Source: Chloracidobacterium validum
Lineage (GTDB): Bacteria; Acidobacteriota; Blastocatellia; Chloracidobacteriales; Chloracidobacteriaceae
DNA length: 64,000 nucleotides
Assembly: GCF_018304825.1 (NCBI RefSeq)
Contig: NZ_CP072648.1
Location: 1,781,501 to 1,845,500, forward strand
Direction of reading: 5' to 3'
Below, one piece after another: positions 9,706-18,709 of the stretch. Made by a program: the position numbers and the translations under genes. The notes under the pieces were generated by a model. That model saw only the letters and a program-made list of their open reading frames with translations, was not told the DNA's origin and did not search any database. Within the stretch, counting starts at the first letter, position 1. Each line of letters begins with the position of its first letter.

Positions 9706-9889
9706 AGTCCTGGCGGGCCATCGTAGCCGGGGCGCAACCGGCTTGGATTCGCAAGACAACATATCCACCGGTTGTCACACAGACAACGGACAGGGTGGCC
9801 TTCGCTGACTTGGCAGTAAAGTCGCCAATCCTGAGCCTGGTCCAATCGCGTTCCGGCTGCTTATCGTGCATTGGGTCCTGCAAGCGGTG

Positions 9890-10273
9890 TCATTCACGGC
9901 GCATTGCCGATTGTTGTTTTTCAGCTTCGCGCGCCTGCGCTGCGCGGGACTGCTCAACCGCTTCTTTTGTGGTATGAATGTGAGGGCGTTTGGCTGAGTA
10001 GATGATTTTCAGGGTCTGTCCTACCTGGGTACGGTCGTACTCCGAGTAAAAAACACGTTTGTCCATCCGATGGATTTTCCCAGTGACATCACGATACTCA
10101 TAGGCCAGCCGATATTTCCCATACTTACGCACAACGAGCGCATCTGTCTCGACTCCATTCGCCAGGATTTCCTGGAAGTGATGGGTTAGCTGGATAAAAC
10201 GGAACACGATGAGTCCAACAGCGACAACAAGAAGCCCACAAAACAAAAAAACGGACAGCAATATGCTGGCCAT
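9890..10273 (-). CDS. DUF3592-like membrane protein
   Basis: About 127 residues with an N-terminal membrane segment (ASILLSVFLFCGLLVVAVGLIVF), then a small beta domain with the pattern GVETDALVVRKYGKYRLAYEYRD and VGQTLKIIYSAKRP, which resembles the DUF3592 family of unknown function. The C-terminal 25 residues are charged and helical (EQSRAAQAREAEK). The ATG at 10273 is preceded by GGAGG five to six bases upstream and places the membrane segment at the N-terminus; the longer frame to 10381 has no such site. The 185 bp on its downstream side (9706-9889) hold nothing I can call. Confidence 0.7.
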   Translation of the reverse strand: MASILLSVFLFCGLLVVAVGLIVFRFIQLTHHFQEILANGVETDALVVRKYGKYRLAYEYRDVTGKIHRMDKRVFYSEYDRTQVGQTLKIIYSAKRPHIHTTKEAVEQSRAAQAREAEKQQSAMRRE

Positions 10274-10437
10274 AGCCCTCCATCTCACACGACCCAATTC
10301 CCGGGTCTCTTCAGTTTGATCATCAGGAAGCAGGCATCCGCCTGATGTGTTCCCTCCTAAGGAGCCGGTCACGCGAAACACAGGCGACCGACCACACCCC
10401 GTAGTGCCACCTGTGACGTTTTCCTAACCCAATCATA

Positions 10438-10785
10438 CTAGTGCGAAGATAAATAAAGCCACAAAAACCGAACGAGGCTCACGAGAAACAAGACCGTGCC
10501 AATGCCACCGAGCGCCAACGCCCAGCGCACGCGCCGCCGCAGGGTGACAAGCCGCAAACGGTAGCCCTCTGGCAGCTCGGCCCGTTCCTCAAACCGCAGG
10601 CGGCCAGCCTCGGCCTGAATCGCGAAAAAAAGCGCGAAGACCCCTAACGGAAGCGTACAGAGCCAGCCGACGAGCGCCGCGGCGATGCCAAGCGCCAATC
10701 CGAGGAAAGCTCGCCCTTCTAGTCGAACGAGTTCATCAATCGGTGACACCGCAAGTGAAGCTGAACTATCCCCTTGCTCTATCAC
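10438..10785 (-). CDS. Small membrane protein, unknown function
   Basis: 115 residues with three hydrophobic segments: residues ~27-60 form one long or two short helices (FLGLALGIAAALVGWLCTLPLGVFALFFAI) and the C-terminal part forms another (WALALGGIGTVLFLVSLVRFLWLYL). No family is recognised. The start is GTG, only 6 bases after the stop of the TM2 gene at 10792, with GAGG just upstream, so it is almost certainly co-translated with that gene. Confidence 0.65.
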   Translation of the reverse strand: MIEQGDSSASLAVSPIDELVRLEGRAFLGLALGIAAALVGWLCTLPLGVFALFFAIQAEAGRLRFEERAELPEGYRLRLVTLRRRVRWALALGGIGTVLFLVSLVRFLWLYLSSH

Positions 10786-10791
10786 AGCGCC

Positions 10792-11175
10792 TCAAAACCA
10801 GCCGCGCCGACCCTGCACATAAGTTGCCACGAATTCCTGATCAGACTTAGTCAAATACATGATCCCTTCCACCAAGCCAATGACACTGGAGATCATGGCG
10901 CCAAAGCCACAAGTCAATATCGTGATGCCTAGCATGATCAGCCCTTCGGTGGTGTAGCCAAGGATAAACTTATGAACCCCTAGCGCCCCCAGCAAAATGG
11001 CGCAAATGGCAGCCGGTATTTTCTTGTCAGCGCCTGGAACCGGGCCGCCCGCTGATGGCGGATAAGGTGCTGGTTGATAAGAAGGCGGGGTTTGCCCACC
11101 GTATGGACTTGAGAAAACATTCAAATCAAAAGCGGTTCTCGAACCGGTCAGCATTGCCAAGCGCATCTGGTGCAT
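10792..11175 (-). CDS. TM2 domain-containing protein
   Basis: 127 residues. A short N-terminal part and a Pro/Tyr-rich linker (PPSYQPAPYPPSAGG) precede a TM2 domain: PAAICAILLGALGVHKFILGYTTEGLIML, a turn, and a second membrane helix ending in GLVEGIMYLTKSDQEFV. TM2 proteins are two-helix membrane proteins of mostly unknown role in bacteria. The ATG at 11175 has AGAGGA about six bases upstream. It is a paralogue of the next gene upstream (11298-11711): both begin with a DLNVFSSPYG / ELNLLTSPYG segment and end in FVATYxQGRRxWF, so the pair probably arose by duplication. Confidence 0.82.
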   Translation of the reverse strand: MHQMRLAMLTGSRTAFDLNVFSSPYGGQTPPSYQPAPYPPSAGGPVPGADKKIPAAICAILLGALGVHKFILGYTTEGLIMLGITILTCGFGAMISSVIGLVEGIMYLTKSDQEFVATYVQGRRGWF

Positions 11176-11297
11176 AGCGTCCTCTCACAACATTAAGCCG
11201 AATCCCACAGGTTTCCAGGGTTTGCCCGACAGGATTCGGCCAGTCACAAGCGATCAAAATTGGGACAAGCAAGGTGTGGCGCGCCAACAAGTCTAAC

Positions 11298-11711
11298 TCA
11301 AAACCAAGGTCGCCGTCCCTGAATATAAGTCGCAACAAACTCATCATCGCTTTTTGATAGATACATCACTCCTTCAACCAACCCAATAACTGAAATAGCA
11401 ACTGGGATGAGGAGGAGAACAAACCCGATCCCGCAGGTCAGAATACCGACAATGACCGCAAGGATGAACCCACCGATCGTCCCACTCAGCATCATGATGC
11501 CTTCCTGCTGATAGCCCAGGACGAATTTGTGCGCCCCAAAACCGCCAAGCAAAATGGCCAGCGTGGCGGCAGTTACTTTCTTCTCGGCACCAGGCGGCGG
11601 CCCGCCTGGGAGAGGCGGCACCGGCGGTGGATAAGATGGCTGCTGGTAAGGTGACTGGGAAGGCTGACCGTAGGGACTTGTCAACAGGTTGAGTTCCAAG
11701 GCTGTAGCCAT
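11298..11711 (-). CDS. TM2 domain-containing protein (paralogue)
   Basis: 137 residues, same plan as its neighbour: ELNLLTSPYG, a Pro-rich linker (YPPPVPPLPGGPPPG), then TM2 helix one (AATLAILLGGFGAHKFVLGYQQEG). It carries an extra ~20-residue hydrophobic insertion (GGFILAVIVGILTCGIGFVLLLIPVAISVI), so it may have three membrane segments. The ATG at 11711 has GGAGG eight bases upstream; the longer frame to 11789 would overlap the upstream gene region and has no such site. The 123-bp gap to the next TM2 gene is the largest in this run. Confidence 0.8.
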   Translation of the reverse strand: MATALELNLLTSPYGQPSQSPYQQPSYPPPVPPLPGGPPPGAEKKVTAATLAILLGGFGAHKFVLGYQQEGIMMLSGTIGGFILAVIVGILTCGIGFVLLLIPVAISVIGLVEGVMYLSKSDDEFVATYIQGRRPWF

Positions 11712-11790
11712 CAGCGGGTCCTCCACAACGAGACGTTGCAATGTTGTTTGGCTCAAACGAATCGTCTCAGCGAATCCCGCTGAAGTCAAA

Positions 11791-12348
11791 TCACCCTGAA
11801 ATCAGGCTCACCAACATCCCCAAGAACCACAGCGCAGTTGCAGCCCCACCCAGAATGATACCGGCCAGGGCCATGCCTTGACCTTCGGTCACACCAATTC
11901 GCTGCAACTTGCTTTTTGATTGAAAACCAAAACCCATGGCGATCGGTCCAAGCAGTCCACAGCACAGCAGCCCCAAAATGCCCAGAATAAGCGCCGTTCG
12001 CGCCTGGCTTTGCAGCCGCCCAGATTCAGCGAACAGCGTTGCTTCTTGATAACCAACCTGCCCATAGCTGGGTGGCACATAGGCAGCCATCGGCGGCGGT
12101 GGTGGATACTGATATGGAATCGTGGGTGGCGTCCCGTAAGCGCCCGGTGGAACCGGCGGCGGATAGGACGGCGCTTGATAGGGCGAGGCTGGTTGAGACT
12201 GCGGCTGGGTTGGCGCCTCAAACGGGTTTGTCGCGGCTGCCGGCGTTGTATCCGTAACCGGCGCGGATGGGTTTGGCGCGCCGCAGTTGTGACAGACTGC
12301 CACGGTATCCGCGTTGAGCGCACCACAGTTCGGGCAGTAGTAAGGCAT
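11791..12348 (-). CDS. Zinc-ribbon / DUF4190-like membrane protein
   Basis: 185 residues. Residues 1-25 are a zinc ribbon (CPNCGALNADTVAVCHNC). A ~90-residue linker rich in Pro, Gln, Tyr and Ala follows (YPPPVPPG and similar). The C-terminal ~70 residues hold two membrane helices (ALILGILGLLCCGLLGPIAMGFG and ALAGIILGGAATALWFLGMLVSLI) in the arrangement of DUF4190 proteins. It is the most upstream of the minus-strand run of small envelope genes and lies 6 bp beyond the ABC ATPase stop, so that gene may be the true operon head. Confidence 0.78.
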   Translation of the reverse strand: MPYYCPNCGALNADTVAVCHNCGAPNPSAPVTDTTPAAATNPFEAPTQPQSQPASPYQAPSYPPPVPPGAYGTPPTIPYQYPPPPPMAAYVPPSYGQVGYQEATLFAESGRLQSQARTALILGILGLLCCGLLGPIAMGFGFQSKSKLQRIGVTEGQGMALAGIILGGAATALWFLGMLVSLISG

Positions 12349-12354
12349 GAGTGG

Positions 12355-13893
12355 CTAAGCTCCACGAGCAGCGTGAGATGTTTTCGTCGCGCCGGTCATC
12401 ATCAGACCAAGCTCAGATTGGGACGCAGTCGCCGGATCGGTTTCACCAACGATGCGGCCATCATACATGACAAGCAGTCGGTCGCTGAGTGACAAAACTT
12501 CTTCCAACTCGGCAGACACAAGCAAAATCCCAACGCCAGCGTCGCGCAGCGCAATGAGCTTGCGGTGAATAAACTCGATAGCGCCAATGTCAACCCCACG
12601 GGTCGGCTGTGAAACCAGCAGCAGCCTGGGCGGCAACTCAAACTCGCGGCCCACGACGAGTTTTTGCTGATTTCCCCCCGACAGTGACCGGGACAGCGCC
12701 TGCCGCTGGGGAGGGCGCACATCAAAGTCGCGCAGCAGGGCATCGGTTCGCCGATCAATGGTTGGACGGTCCAGAAACCCAAAGCGCACGGCCGGTGGAC
12801 GGTAATGATCGCCCAAGATGGTGTTGTCAGACAAATCAAAATCCAGCAGAAGCGCCCGCTTATGCCGGTCTTCCGGGATATGCGCCACGCCCAAAGCACG
12901 AATGCTGCGCGGGGATTGTCCGATGATTGACTTGCCTGAAAACCGGATATCGCCTGACGTTGGCTTCAACAGCCCCGCCAGACACTCCACCAGCTCCGAC
13001 TGACCATTGCCTTCCACGCCAGCAATGCCAACGATTTCTCCGGCTCGCACGTTGAATGAAACGTCTTCCAGCGCCCGCGCGCCGCTGGCTTTCATCAAGC
13101 TTAGACGTGACACCTCCAGCAAGGTGTCCTGGGGATGCGCCGGTGTTTTTTCAACCCGTAGCAAGACTTCCCGCCCAACCATCAGACGCGCCAGGTCTTC
13201 GGCCGAGGTCTGATGCGTTTCGACTTCATCCACCACTCGCCCATCCCGCATGACGGTTACACGGTCAGAGATTGCCAGCACTTCAGCCAGCTTATGCGTA
13301 ATGATGATGATCGTTTTGCCTTGTTTGCGGAGTGCGCGCAGGACAGCAAACAGTTCTTCAACTTCGGGCGGGGTGAGGACTGCCGTTGGCTCGTCGAGAA
13401 TCAGCACCTCCGCGCCACGGTAAAGCGTCTTGAGAATCTCGACCCGTTGTTGCTCGCCAACTGAAAGGTCACCAATGAGCGCATCAGGATTAGCGCGTAG
13501 CTTATACCGTTCGCACAGGTCGAGTAATGTTTGGCGCGCACCGGTATAATCCACCATCAAGCCGGCGCGTGGCTCGGCACCCAGCACGATGTTTTCCAGC
13601 ACGGTGAGCGTTGGCACGAGCATGAAATGCTGATGCACCATGCCCAGTCCGGCCGCAATGGCATCGCGCGGCGAAGCAAATCGGACGGACTGACCGTGCA
13701 GGAAAATCTCCCCGGCGTCTGGCTGATAGAGTCCGTAAAGGACGTTCATGGCAGTGGACTTGCCAGCGCCGTTCTCGCCGATGACGGCATGGATCGTTTG
13801 CGTGGCAATCTTGAGCGTTACGGCGTCGTTGGCAACGAGCGCGCCAAAACGCTTCGTCACCCCACGCATTTCAACGGCAACCGGGTGGGCCAT
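12355..13893 (-). CDS. Sugar/nucleoside ABC transporter, tandem ATP-binding protein
   Basis: A single chain with two ABC ATPase domains, as in RbsA/XylG and the nucleoside type (YufO/NupO) that works with Bmp-family binding proteins. Domain 1: Walker [25 protein letters not shown], signature [13 protein letters not shown] and Walker B VLILDEPT. Domain 2: [12 protein letters not shown] (degenerate Walker A, normal for this family), [13 protein letters not shown], signature [14 protein letters not shown]. The HQHFMLVP and [11 protein letters not shown] motifs favour the nucleoside/BMP branch. No permease or binding protein is within the window, so the rest of the transporter must be elsewhere. 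A GTG six codons upstream (13911) is an alternative start; neither start has a clear ribosome-binding site. Confidence 0.92.
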   Translation of the reverse strand: MAHPVAVEMRGVTKRFGALVANDAVTLKIATQTIHAVIGENGAGKSTAMNVLYGLYQPDAGEIFLHGQSVRFASPRDAIAAGLGMVHQHFMLVPTLTVLENIVLGAEPRAGLMVDYTGARQTLLDLCERYKLRANPDALIGDLSVGEQQRVEILKTLYRGAEVLILDEPTAVLTPPEVEELFAVLRALRKQGKTIIIITHKLAEVLAISDRVTVMRDGRVVDEVETHQTSAEDLARLMVGREVLLRVEKTPAHPQDTLLEVSRLSLMKASGARALEDVSFNVRAGEIVGIAGVEGNGQSELVECLAGLLKPTSGDIRFSGKSIIGQSPRSIRALGVAHIPEDRHKRALLLDFDLSDNTILGDHYRPPAVRFGFLDRPTIDRRTDALLRDFDVRPPQRQALSRSLSGGNQQKLVVGREFELPPRLLLVSQPTRGVDIGAIEFIHRKLIALRDAGVGILLVSAELEEVLSLSDRLLVMYDGRIVGETDPATASQSELGLMMTGATKTSHAARGA

Positions 13894-13943
13894 GATGTCG
13901 AGGCAGCGCACTTGGTGGAGCGTCCGCTGCTTGGAAAGAAAAG

Positions 13944-14019
<76 letters not shown>

Positions 14020-14084
14020 GCCCTGAAAAGGTGAGCCGGAACGTTAGCGCGGGACCTCACGAAAAGCAAGATTCACCCAAACAT

Positions 14085-14585
14085 TTAGCCAGCCGCGACT
14101 TCCTCAACTCGCGCCGACTGGATGACCACCGCCTTCAGAGGACGGTCTTGCGCATTCGTCGGCGTTTCGGCAATGGCATCCACAACCTCTTGTCCGGCAA
14201 TGACCCGGCCAAAGATCGTGTAGTTCGGCGGCAGGGCACTTTTCTTGTGCATGATGAAAAACTGGCTGCCGTTCGTGTTGGGTCCACGGTTAGCCATCGC
14301 AACGATGCCGGGCACGTATCCCGTCCGGTAGAGCGGTGAGCTAGGGTTGATTTCATCGGCAAATTCGCGCCCGAAAGCTGATTCACCCCCAGCGCCCGTG
14401 CCGGTCGGATCGCCGCCCTGAATCATGAAGCCACGAATAACACGGTGAAACGTTACGTTCGTGTAGTAGCCCCGGTTGGCAAGTGTCGTGAAATTCTCAA
14501 CCGTTTTGGGAGCGTCATTTGGTAACAGCTCGAACCGAATCTCCCCATGATTGGTGACTAGTGTAGCAATGAGTTTGGCGGTCAT
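14085..14585 (-). CDS. Cyclophilin-type peptidyl-prolyl cis-trans isomerase (cytoplasmic)
   Basis: Catalyses cis-trans isomerisation of Xaa-Pro bonds. 166 residues, a minimal cyclophilin with no signal peptide. Visible motifs: FHRVIRGFMIQGGDPTGTG (catalytic Arg in HRVI), GIVAMANRGPNTNGSQFFI and TIFGRVIAGQEVVDAI. The ATG at 14585 has AAGGA about nine bases upstream. The adjacent gene encodes a lipoprotein form of the same enzyme with about 60 % visible identity over the core, so the two are likely tandem duplicates, one for the cytoplasm and one for the envelope. Confidence 0.95.
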   Translation of the reverse strand: MTAKLIATLVTNHGEIRFELLPNDAPKTVENFTTLANRGYYTNVTFHRVIRGFMIQGGDPTGTGAGGESAFGREFADEINPSSPLYRTGYVPGIVAMANRGPNTNGSQFFIMHKKSALPPNYTIFGRVIAGQEVVDAIAETPTNAQDRPLKAVVIQSARVEEVAAG

Positions 14586-14641
14586 GCCAAGTATCCTTTC
14601 AAAGGTTTAGAGTGGTGTAACAGTCACGTCCGGCCGGGACA

Positions 14642-15334
14642 TCATGGCTCGCCAACCGTCGCCGAGATGATACGCACCGGCGTCACCGGACGGTCGTTTG
14701 GTCCGGTTGGCGTTTCGGCAATCGCATCCACGACGTCTTGCCCCTCAAAAACACGCCCAAAGATGGTATATCCCGGTGGAAGTTGATAGTCGCGGTGCAT
14801 AATAAAGAACTGACTCCCGTTCGTGTTCGGACCGCGATTGGCCATGGCCACGATACCGGCCTTGTAGCCCGCCAAGTACAGCGGCGAGCGGGGGTCTATC
14901 TCATCGGCAAACTCGCCTCCGAAAGCGGATTCCCCGCCAGTGCCGTCGCCTCTAGGATCACCGGTCTGGATCATAAAGCCTTTGATTACCCGGTGGAACG
15001 TCAACCCGTTGTAGTATTTTCGTTCAGCCAGCAAGCGAAAATTCTCGCAAGTTTTTGGGGCATCCTGCGGGAGCAGTTCAAAGCGAATCCGCCCTTTGGT
15101 TGTTTCCAGTGTGGCAACCAACCGTTTTGCTGGGGTGGTTTCCGCCGGCGGCGACGGTGTGGATGACGGTGTGGATGACGCCGGCGGCGCAACTGGTGGT
15201 GAGGTTGGCGGTGGGGCGCTAGGCGGCGGCGAACTACAACCAAACGTCAGCGCGATCATCGCCAAGGTCAGGAGAAAGGACATCTGGTGTGGCAAACCGA
15301 TTCGCCGGTCAGCAAAACGTAGCCAAAACATCAT
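14642..15334 (-). CDS. Cyclophilin-type peptidyl-prolyl isomerase, lipoprotein form
   Basis: 230 residues. A basic N-region and hydrophobic core end in a lipobox (ALTFGC, residue ~33), followed by a Ser/Pro/Thr-rich tether of ~35 residues and a complete cyclophilin domain (FHRVIKGFMIQTGDPRGDG, GIVAMANRGPNTNGSQFFI, YTIFGRVFEGQDVVDAI). This suggests a membrane-anchored periplasmic folding factor. An internal ATG at 15283 is possible but would remove the positive charges of the signal peptide. The 5' end overlaps the longest frame of the divergent CHAT gene by ~45 bp, so one of the two starts is probably further in; I think it is the CHAT gene's. Confidence 0.92.
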   Translation of the reverse strand: MMFWLRFADRRIGLPHQMSFLLTLAMIALTFGCSSPPPSAPPPTSPPVAPPASSTPSSTPSPPAETTPAKRLVATLETTKGRIRFELLPQDAPKTCENFRLLAERKYYNGLTFHRVIKGFMIQTGDPRGDGTGGESAFGGEFADEIDPRSPLYLAGYKAGIVAMANRGPNTNGSQFFIMHRDYQLPPGYTIFGRVFEGQDVVDAIAETPTGPNDRPVTPVRIISATVGEP

Positions 15335-18300
15335 GGTACAGCCGTAAGTTCCTTACAGATTTAGGGTGTTTCTTCACTGAGCCATGTATTGGCACGCCAC
15401 GCTCCCCAAATGCAATACACCTGGGCAAAAATCACCGAGGGTCTCCACGCCGGTCAACGATCAGCCCTTGGCTTGCGCTCGGATGGCTCGCCTGTTTTCT
15501 AGCTTGTTTTCTAGCCTGCCAGCGCGCGCCATCATCTGCCCCGCCGACAGCTTGGCAAAAGCTTCGGCAATGGCCGGTGACGTCACCCCAGGGGTTTCGG
15601 CTTTCTGGAGGGCAAGCGCCCCCAACCGGGACAACTGCCGTTTTTGACTCGGCAAAAGCCACCGCAACGATGGCTACGGTTGCCGCGGCTGCCGGATTGG
15701 ACCCGACCCAGTACAATCATCTCCTGCTTTGGCAGAACTTAGCCGCCGGTGAGATACAGACTGCTCGCCGCCGACTGAGTGACCCATTACCTGGCACCAC
15801 GACTTGGGCAAATGATGCCGGTGTCGCTCATGGCGAGTGGGCGCTGTGCCAAGGGCAGCCGGAAGATTTCGAGGCGGCACTCAACAGCCTCACGTCAGCC
15901 CTCGACAATACTGACTCGGCGCTGACCGCGCGCTTCAACCGCGCGGTTTTATTTCAGCGCCTTGGCCTGTCTGACCACGCTGAGGCTGAATGGGTGGCTT
16001 ACCTCGCCGCCGAGACTGATGCCGCCTGGCTTGCCGTAGCACAACGGCACCGCGCGCGCCTCGCCCATCAACCACCAGATGAGGCACAACTCTGGGAAAC
16101 GTTCACGACCCTCGCGCCCGACCCAAAGACGCCCGCGATGCAGGCGTTTCTTGCCCAACACTTGGGCAAGCTGGTTAGCCACACAGCCATCGCTCAGTCT
16201 GAAAGGCTGGCGACTTCAGGCGACGCAAAGCAGATGGCACAACTCCAACAGCTCGCCGAAGTCGCCAAAGATCAGGCAAACGATCACTGGATGAACGATC
16301 TCATCCAAGCCTTGGGCAACCTGCGCACGACCGGTCAGGGCGCGGCCTGGCTGGCCGCGCGCCAGGAACTCCACCAGGCCCGGCAACACTACCCAATTGA
16401 AGGCAAACCAACCGTAGCCGAACCCCTATATGCCCATGCCCGCCAGACATTTCTCGACTTGGGAGACGTGGCCAGCGCGGCCGAAGCCGATCTCGGTCTT
16501 GTGTACTGTGCGGTTCAGCGCCCTGAAACAACCAGCCTCGACCGCCTCAGCGCGGCGCTGTTGACCCTGGCGCGTGAGCGGCGCTACGCCCGACTCGAAG
16601 GGCAAGCCTTGCGCGTGCGCGCCCAACTGGCGCTCCGGCAGGCAAATGCCGCGCTCGCCACGACCCACTGCCAGGCGGCGCTTGCGCGCTTTCGGGCGCT
16701 CGCCGACTGGGAAGAAGTTCAGCGGACGCTGCTCATCCTCAGTGACGCCTATGAACGCCAAGGTGACTCACGCTCCGCGCTCACTACGTTGCGCGAGTTG
16801 CTGGTGACCGGCTTGGAACAAGGCACGAATCCACGCCGCCACTCGCAAGCCTGCGCCTTCGCAGCGCGGACCTGCGCGGCGGCCGGGGCATTTGAGCTTG
16901 GGATCATTTTTGCCGACGAGGCTCGGACGGCAGCCACCGGGCAAGCTTTCCCGGCATTCCAACTCGACGCCGAAATCCTGTTGGCCGTGCTCGGCATCAA
17001 GGTCGGTCGCCCAGCCGAAGCAGCGGCGGCGCTGGAACGGGCTGAGACCATGTTGGCCGGCATCGAAGACCCGCGGACGCGGGACGTACTCGCTTTAGAC
17101 TTCCTGCCGACCGCCGCTTGGTGCCGCCTGGAACTAGGTGATCCGGTCGCCGCACTACGGCTCTGCGCCACGGCAGCCGATAACCTCCGTCAAGGGCAGC
17201 ATGACGCCTACTGGCCGCTGGTGCAGTCCGTACGGAGCGCCGCACACCTGGCATTGGGCGATGACCGCGCCGCCGAGGCGGACCTTCAGGCCGGCATTCG
17301 GTGGCTGGAGGCAGCCCGCTTGCGCCTAACGAAAACGCCTGACCGCCAGCGCTTCTTTCACCGGCATGCCGATCTTTATGAACGCTTGGCTCATATCTGG
17401 CTGAAGCGCGGCGCGAGTGACAAAGCGTTTGCGTGGCTTGAACGCGCCCGCGCCCGTACCCTTCTGGATCGCCGCCAAGCCTTGAGTAACCCGGCACCCA
17501 CCCCAATTGACGCAAGCCAAGCGTTTTCAGTTCAGGCACAACAAAAGCGGTTGCCAAGCGACATCGTGATCGCGGCCTATGCGGTCGGTGCCGATCAGAC
17601 CGAAGGCTTCGTTCTGGACCGACACGGGCTACGTCATCGGACGCTTCCAGTTGGAAGGGAGCAGCTCAACCGCGACATCCTCGCCCTGACGCGCGCACTG
17701 ACGCATCCAAGCGACGATCCGCAACCACTCCGCCAAACAGGACAACGGCTTTACGCCACCTTGATTGCACCGCTGGACCTCCCCCTGGAGACCACGCGCC
17801 GCTTGGTTATCGTCCCGGATGGGCCGCTCCATGCCTTGCCGTGGGCGGCGCTCTGCGACACACAGGCGCGGTGGCTACCAGAACAAACGCCTTTCTCGAT
17901 TTGCCCAAGCGTAGCGGCGCTCATTCAGGCGCTTGAACCACGCTCACTTCCGCACAATCAATCGGTGCTGATGGCGACCGACGCTCACCTCACCTTCCCG
18001 GTGGCAGCCGACGCCTTGCCGCCACTCCCTGGAGCGCGGGATGAAATGCTCTGCCTTCAAGCGCTTCTGAATGCCGAACAGGCAAAGTCGGTACAGGTTT
18101 TGGCTGGGGAGCAAGTCACGAAAGCCAACCTGCTGGACGCGCTTCAGACCGCCGGCCTAGCTCATCTCGCGGTTCACGGGGTCGCCATGCCGAACGAGCC
18201 GTTACAGTCGGCACTTTACCTCACGGCCGCCCCAACCGATGATGGACGGCTGACAGCGGCGGAAATCTATGAACGATCCCTTCCCTCGCTCCAGTTGGTT

Positions 18301-18573
18301 GTCTTATCGGCCTGCGAATCAGCCCTTGGCGCGGCGCTCCAGGGCGAAGGACCGACCGGACTTGGACAGGCTTTTTTGGCGGCCGGGGCGGCGAGCGTGA
18401 TTGCCACGCTGGCGCGGGTGGATGATCGCGCCATGCGCGACTTGATGTGCGCGTTTCATGCCGCCTGGCAGGCCGGGGCGAGTCCGTCCGTGGCGCTGCA
18501 AGTCGCCCAGCGCGCTTGCTTAGGGCAACACCCGGCACAGTGGGCAGTGGTCGTGGCGCTGGGTGCGCCGTAG
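15289..18573 (+). CDS. TPR-CHAT protein (caspase-like peptidase fold), probably membrane-anchored
   Basis: Large protein of up to 1094 residues. The C-terminal ~330 residues are a CHAT domain with the expected His-Cys pair: HLAVHG (His ~963) and LSACES (Cys ~1009), followed by GLGQAFLAAGAASVIATLARVDD. The ~850 preceding residues are helical, Ala/Leu-rich TPR-like repeats (ERQGDSRSALTTLRELL, ARLEGQALRVRAQLALRQA). Near residue 61 a hydrophobic stretch ends in repeated Cys (WLACFLACFLAC), like a lipoprotein signal. If so, the ATG at 15289 is too early, but no later ATG, GTG or TTG lies in frame before it, so the start is unresolved (a CTG at 15421 would fit). CHAT domains act as proteases or scaffolds in bacterial signalling and immunity; the target here is unknown. 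Confidence 0.88.
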   Translation: MANRFAGQQNVAKTSWYSRKFLTDLGCFFTEPCIGTPRSPNAIHLGKNHRGSPRRSTISPWLALGWLACFLACFLACQRAPSSAPPTAWQKLRQWPVTSPQGFRLSGGQAPPTGTTAVFDSAKATATMATVAAAAGLDPTQYNHLLLWQNLAAGEIQTARRRLSDPLPGTTTWANDAGVAHGEWALCQGQPEDFEAALNSLTSALDNTDSALTARFNRAVLFQRLGLSDHAEAEWVAYLAAETDAAWLAVAQRHRARLAHQPPDEAQLWETFTTLAPDPKTPAMQAFLAQHLGKLVSHTAIAQSERLATSGDAKQMAQLQQLAEVAKDQANDHWMNDLIQALGNLRTTGQGAAWLAARQELHQARQHYPIEGKPTVAEPLYAHARQTFLDLGDVASAAEADLGLVYCAVQRPETTSLDRLSAALLTLARERRYARLEGQALRVRAQLALRQANAALATTHCQAALARFRALADWEEVQRTLLILSDAYERQGDSRSALTTLRELLVTGLEQGTNPRRHSQACAFAARTCAAAGAFELGIIFADEARTAATGQAFPAFQLDAEILLAVLGIKVGRPAEAAAALERAETMLAGIEDPRTRDVLALDFLPTAAWCRLELGDPVAALRLCATAADNLRQGQHDAYWPLVQSVRSAAHLALGDDRAAEADLQAGIRWLEAARLRLTKTPDRQRFFHRHADLYERLAHIWLKRGASDKAFAWLERARARTLLDRRQALSNPAPTPIDASQAFSVQAQQKRLPSDIVIAAYAVGADQTEGFVLDRHGLRHRTLPVGREQLNRDILALTRALTHPSDDPQPLRQTGQRLYATLIAPLDLPLETTRRLVIVPDGPLHALPWAALCDTQARWLPEQTPFSICPSVAALIQALEPRSLPHNQSVLMATDAHLTFPVAADALPPLPGARDEMLCLQALLNAEQAKSVQVLAGEQVTKANLLDALQTAGLAHLAVHGVAMPNEPLQSALYLTAAPTDDGRLTAAEIYERSLPSLQLVVLSACESALGAALQGEGPTGLGQAFLAAGAASVIATLARVDDRAMRDLMCAFHAAWQAGASPSVALQVAQRACLGQHPAQWAVVVALGAP

Positions 18574-18574
18574 C

Positions 18575-18595
18575 TTCAGACGCGCCTGAATTTTT
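18575..18595 (+). terminator. Rho-independent terminator after the CHAT gene
   Basis: Two bases after the stop codon, TTCAG and CTGAA form a short stem around a GC-rich ACGCGC loop (with further partial pairing), directly followed by five T residues. Short but well placed. Confidence 0.5.
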
Positions 18596-18709
18596 CAGAC
18601 TTACCAGACAGCGCGGCAGCAATGTAGGCTGGAAGTACGTTCCACCTTCTGAACGGCGTCCCTGCCATTTCTTATCTTTCTTGCAGGCCCTCTTGCAGGC
18701 GAGGTGCGT

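Noticed and set aside
11920-12492. 190-codon Arg/Trp-rich plus-strand ORF.
   Set aside because: Antisense to the zinc-ribbon/DUF4190-like gene and the end of the ABC ATPase; a typical shadow frame.
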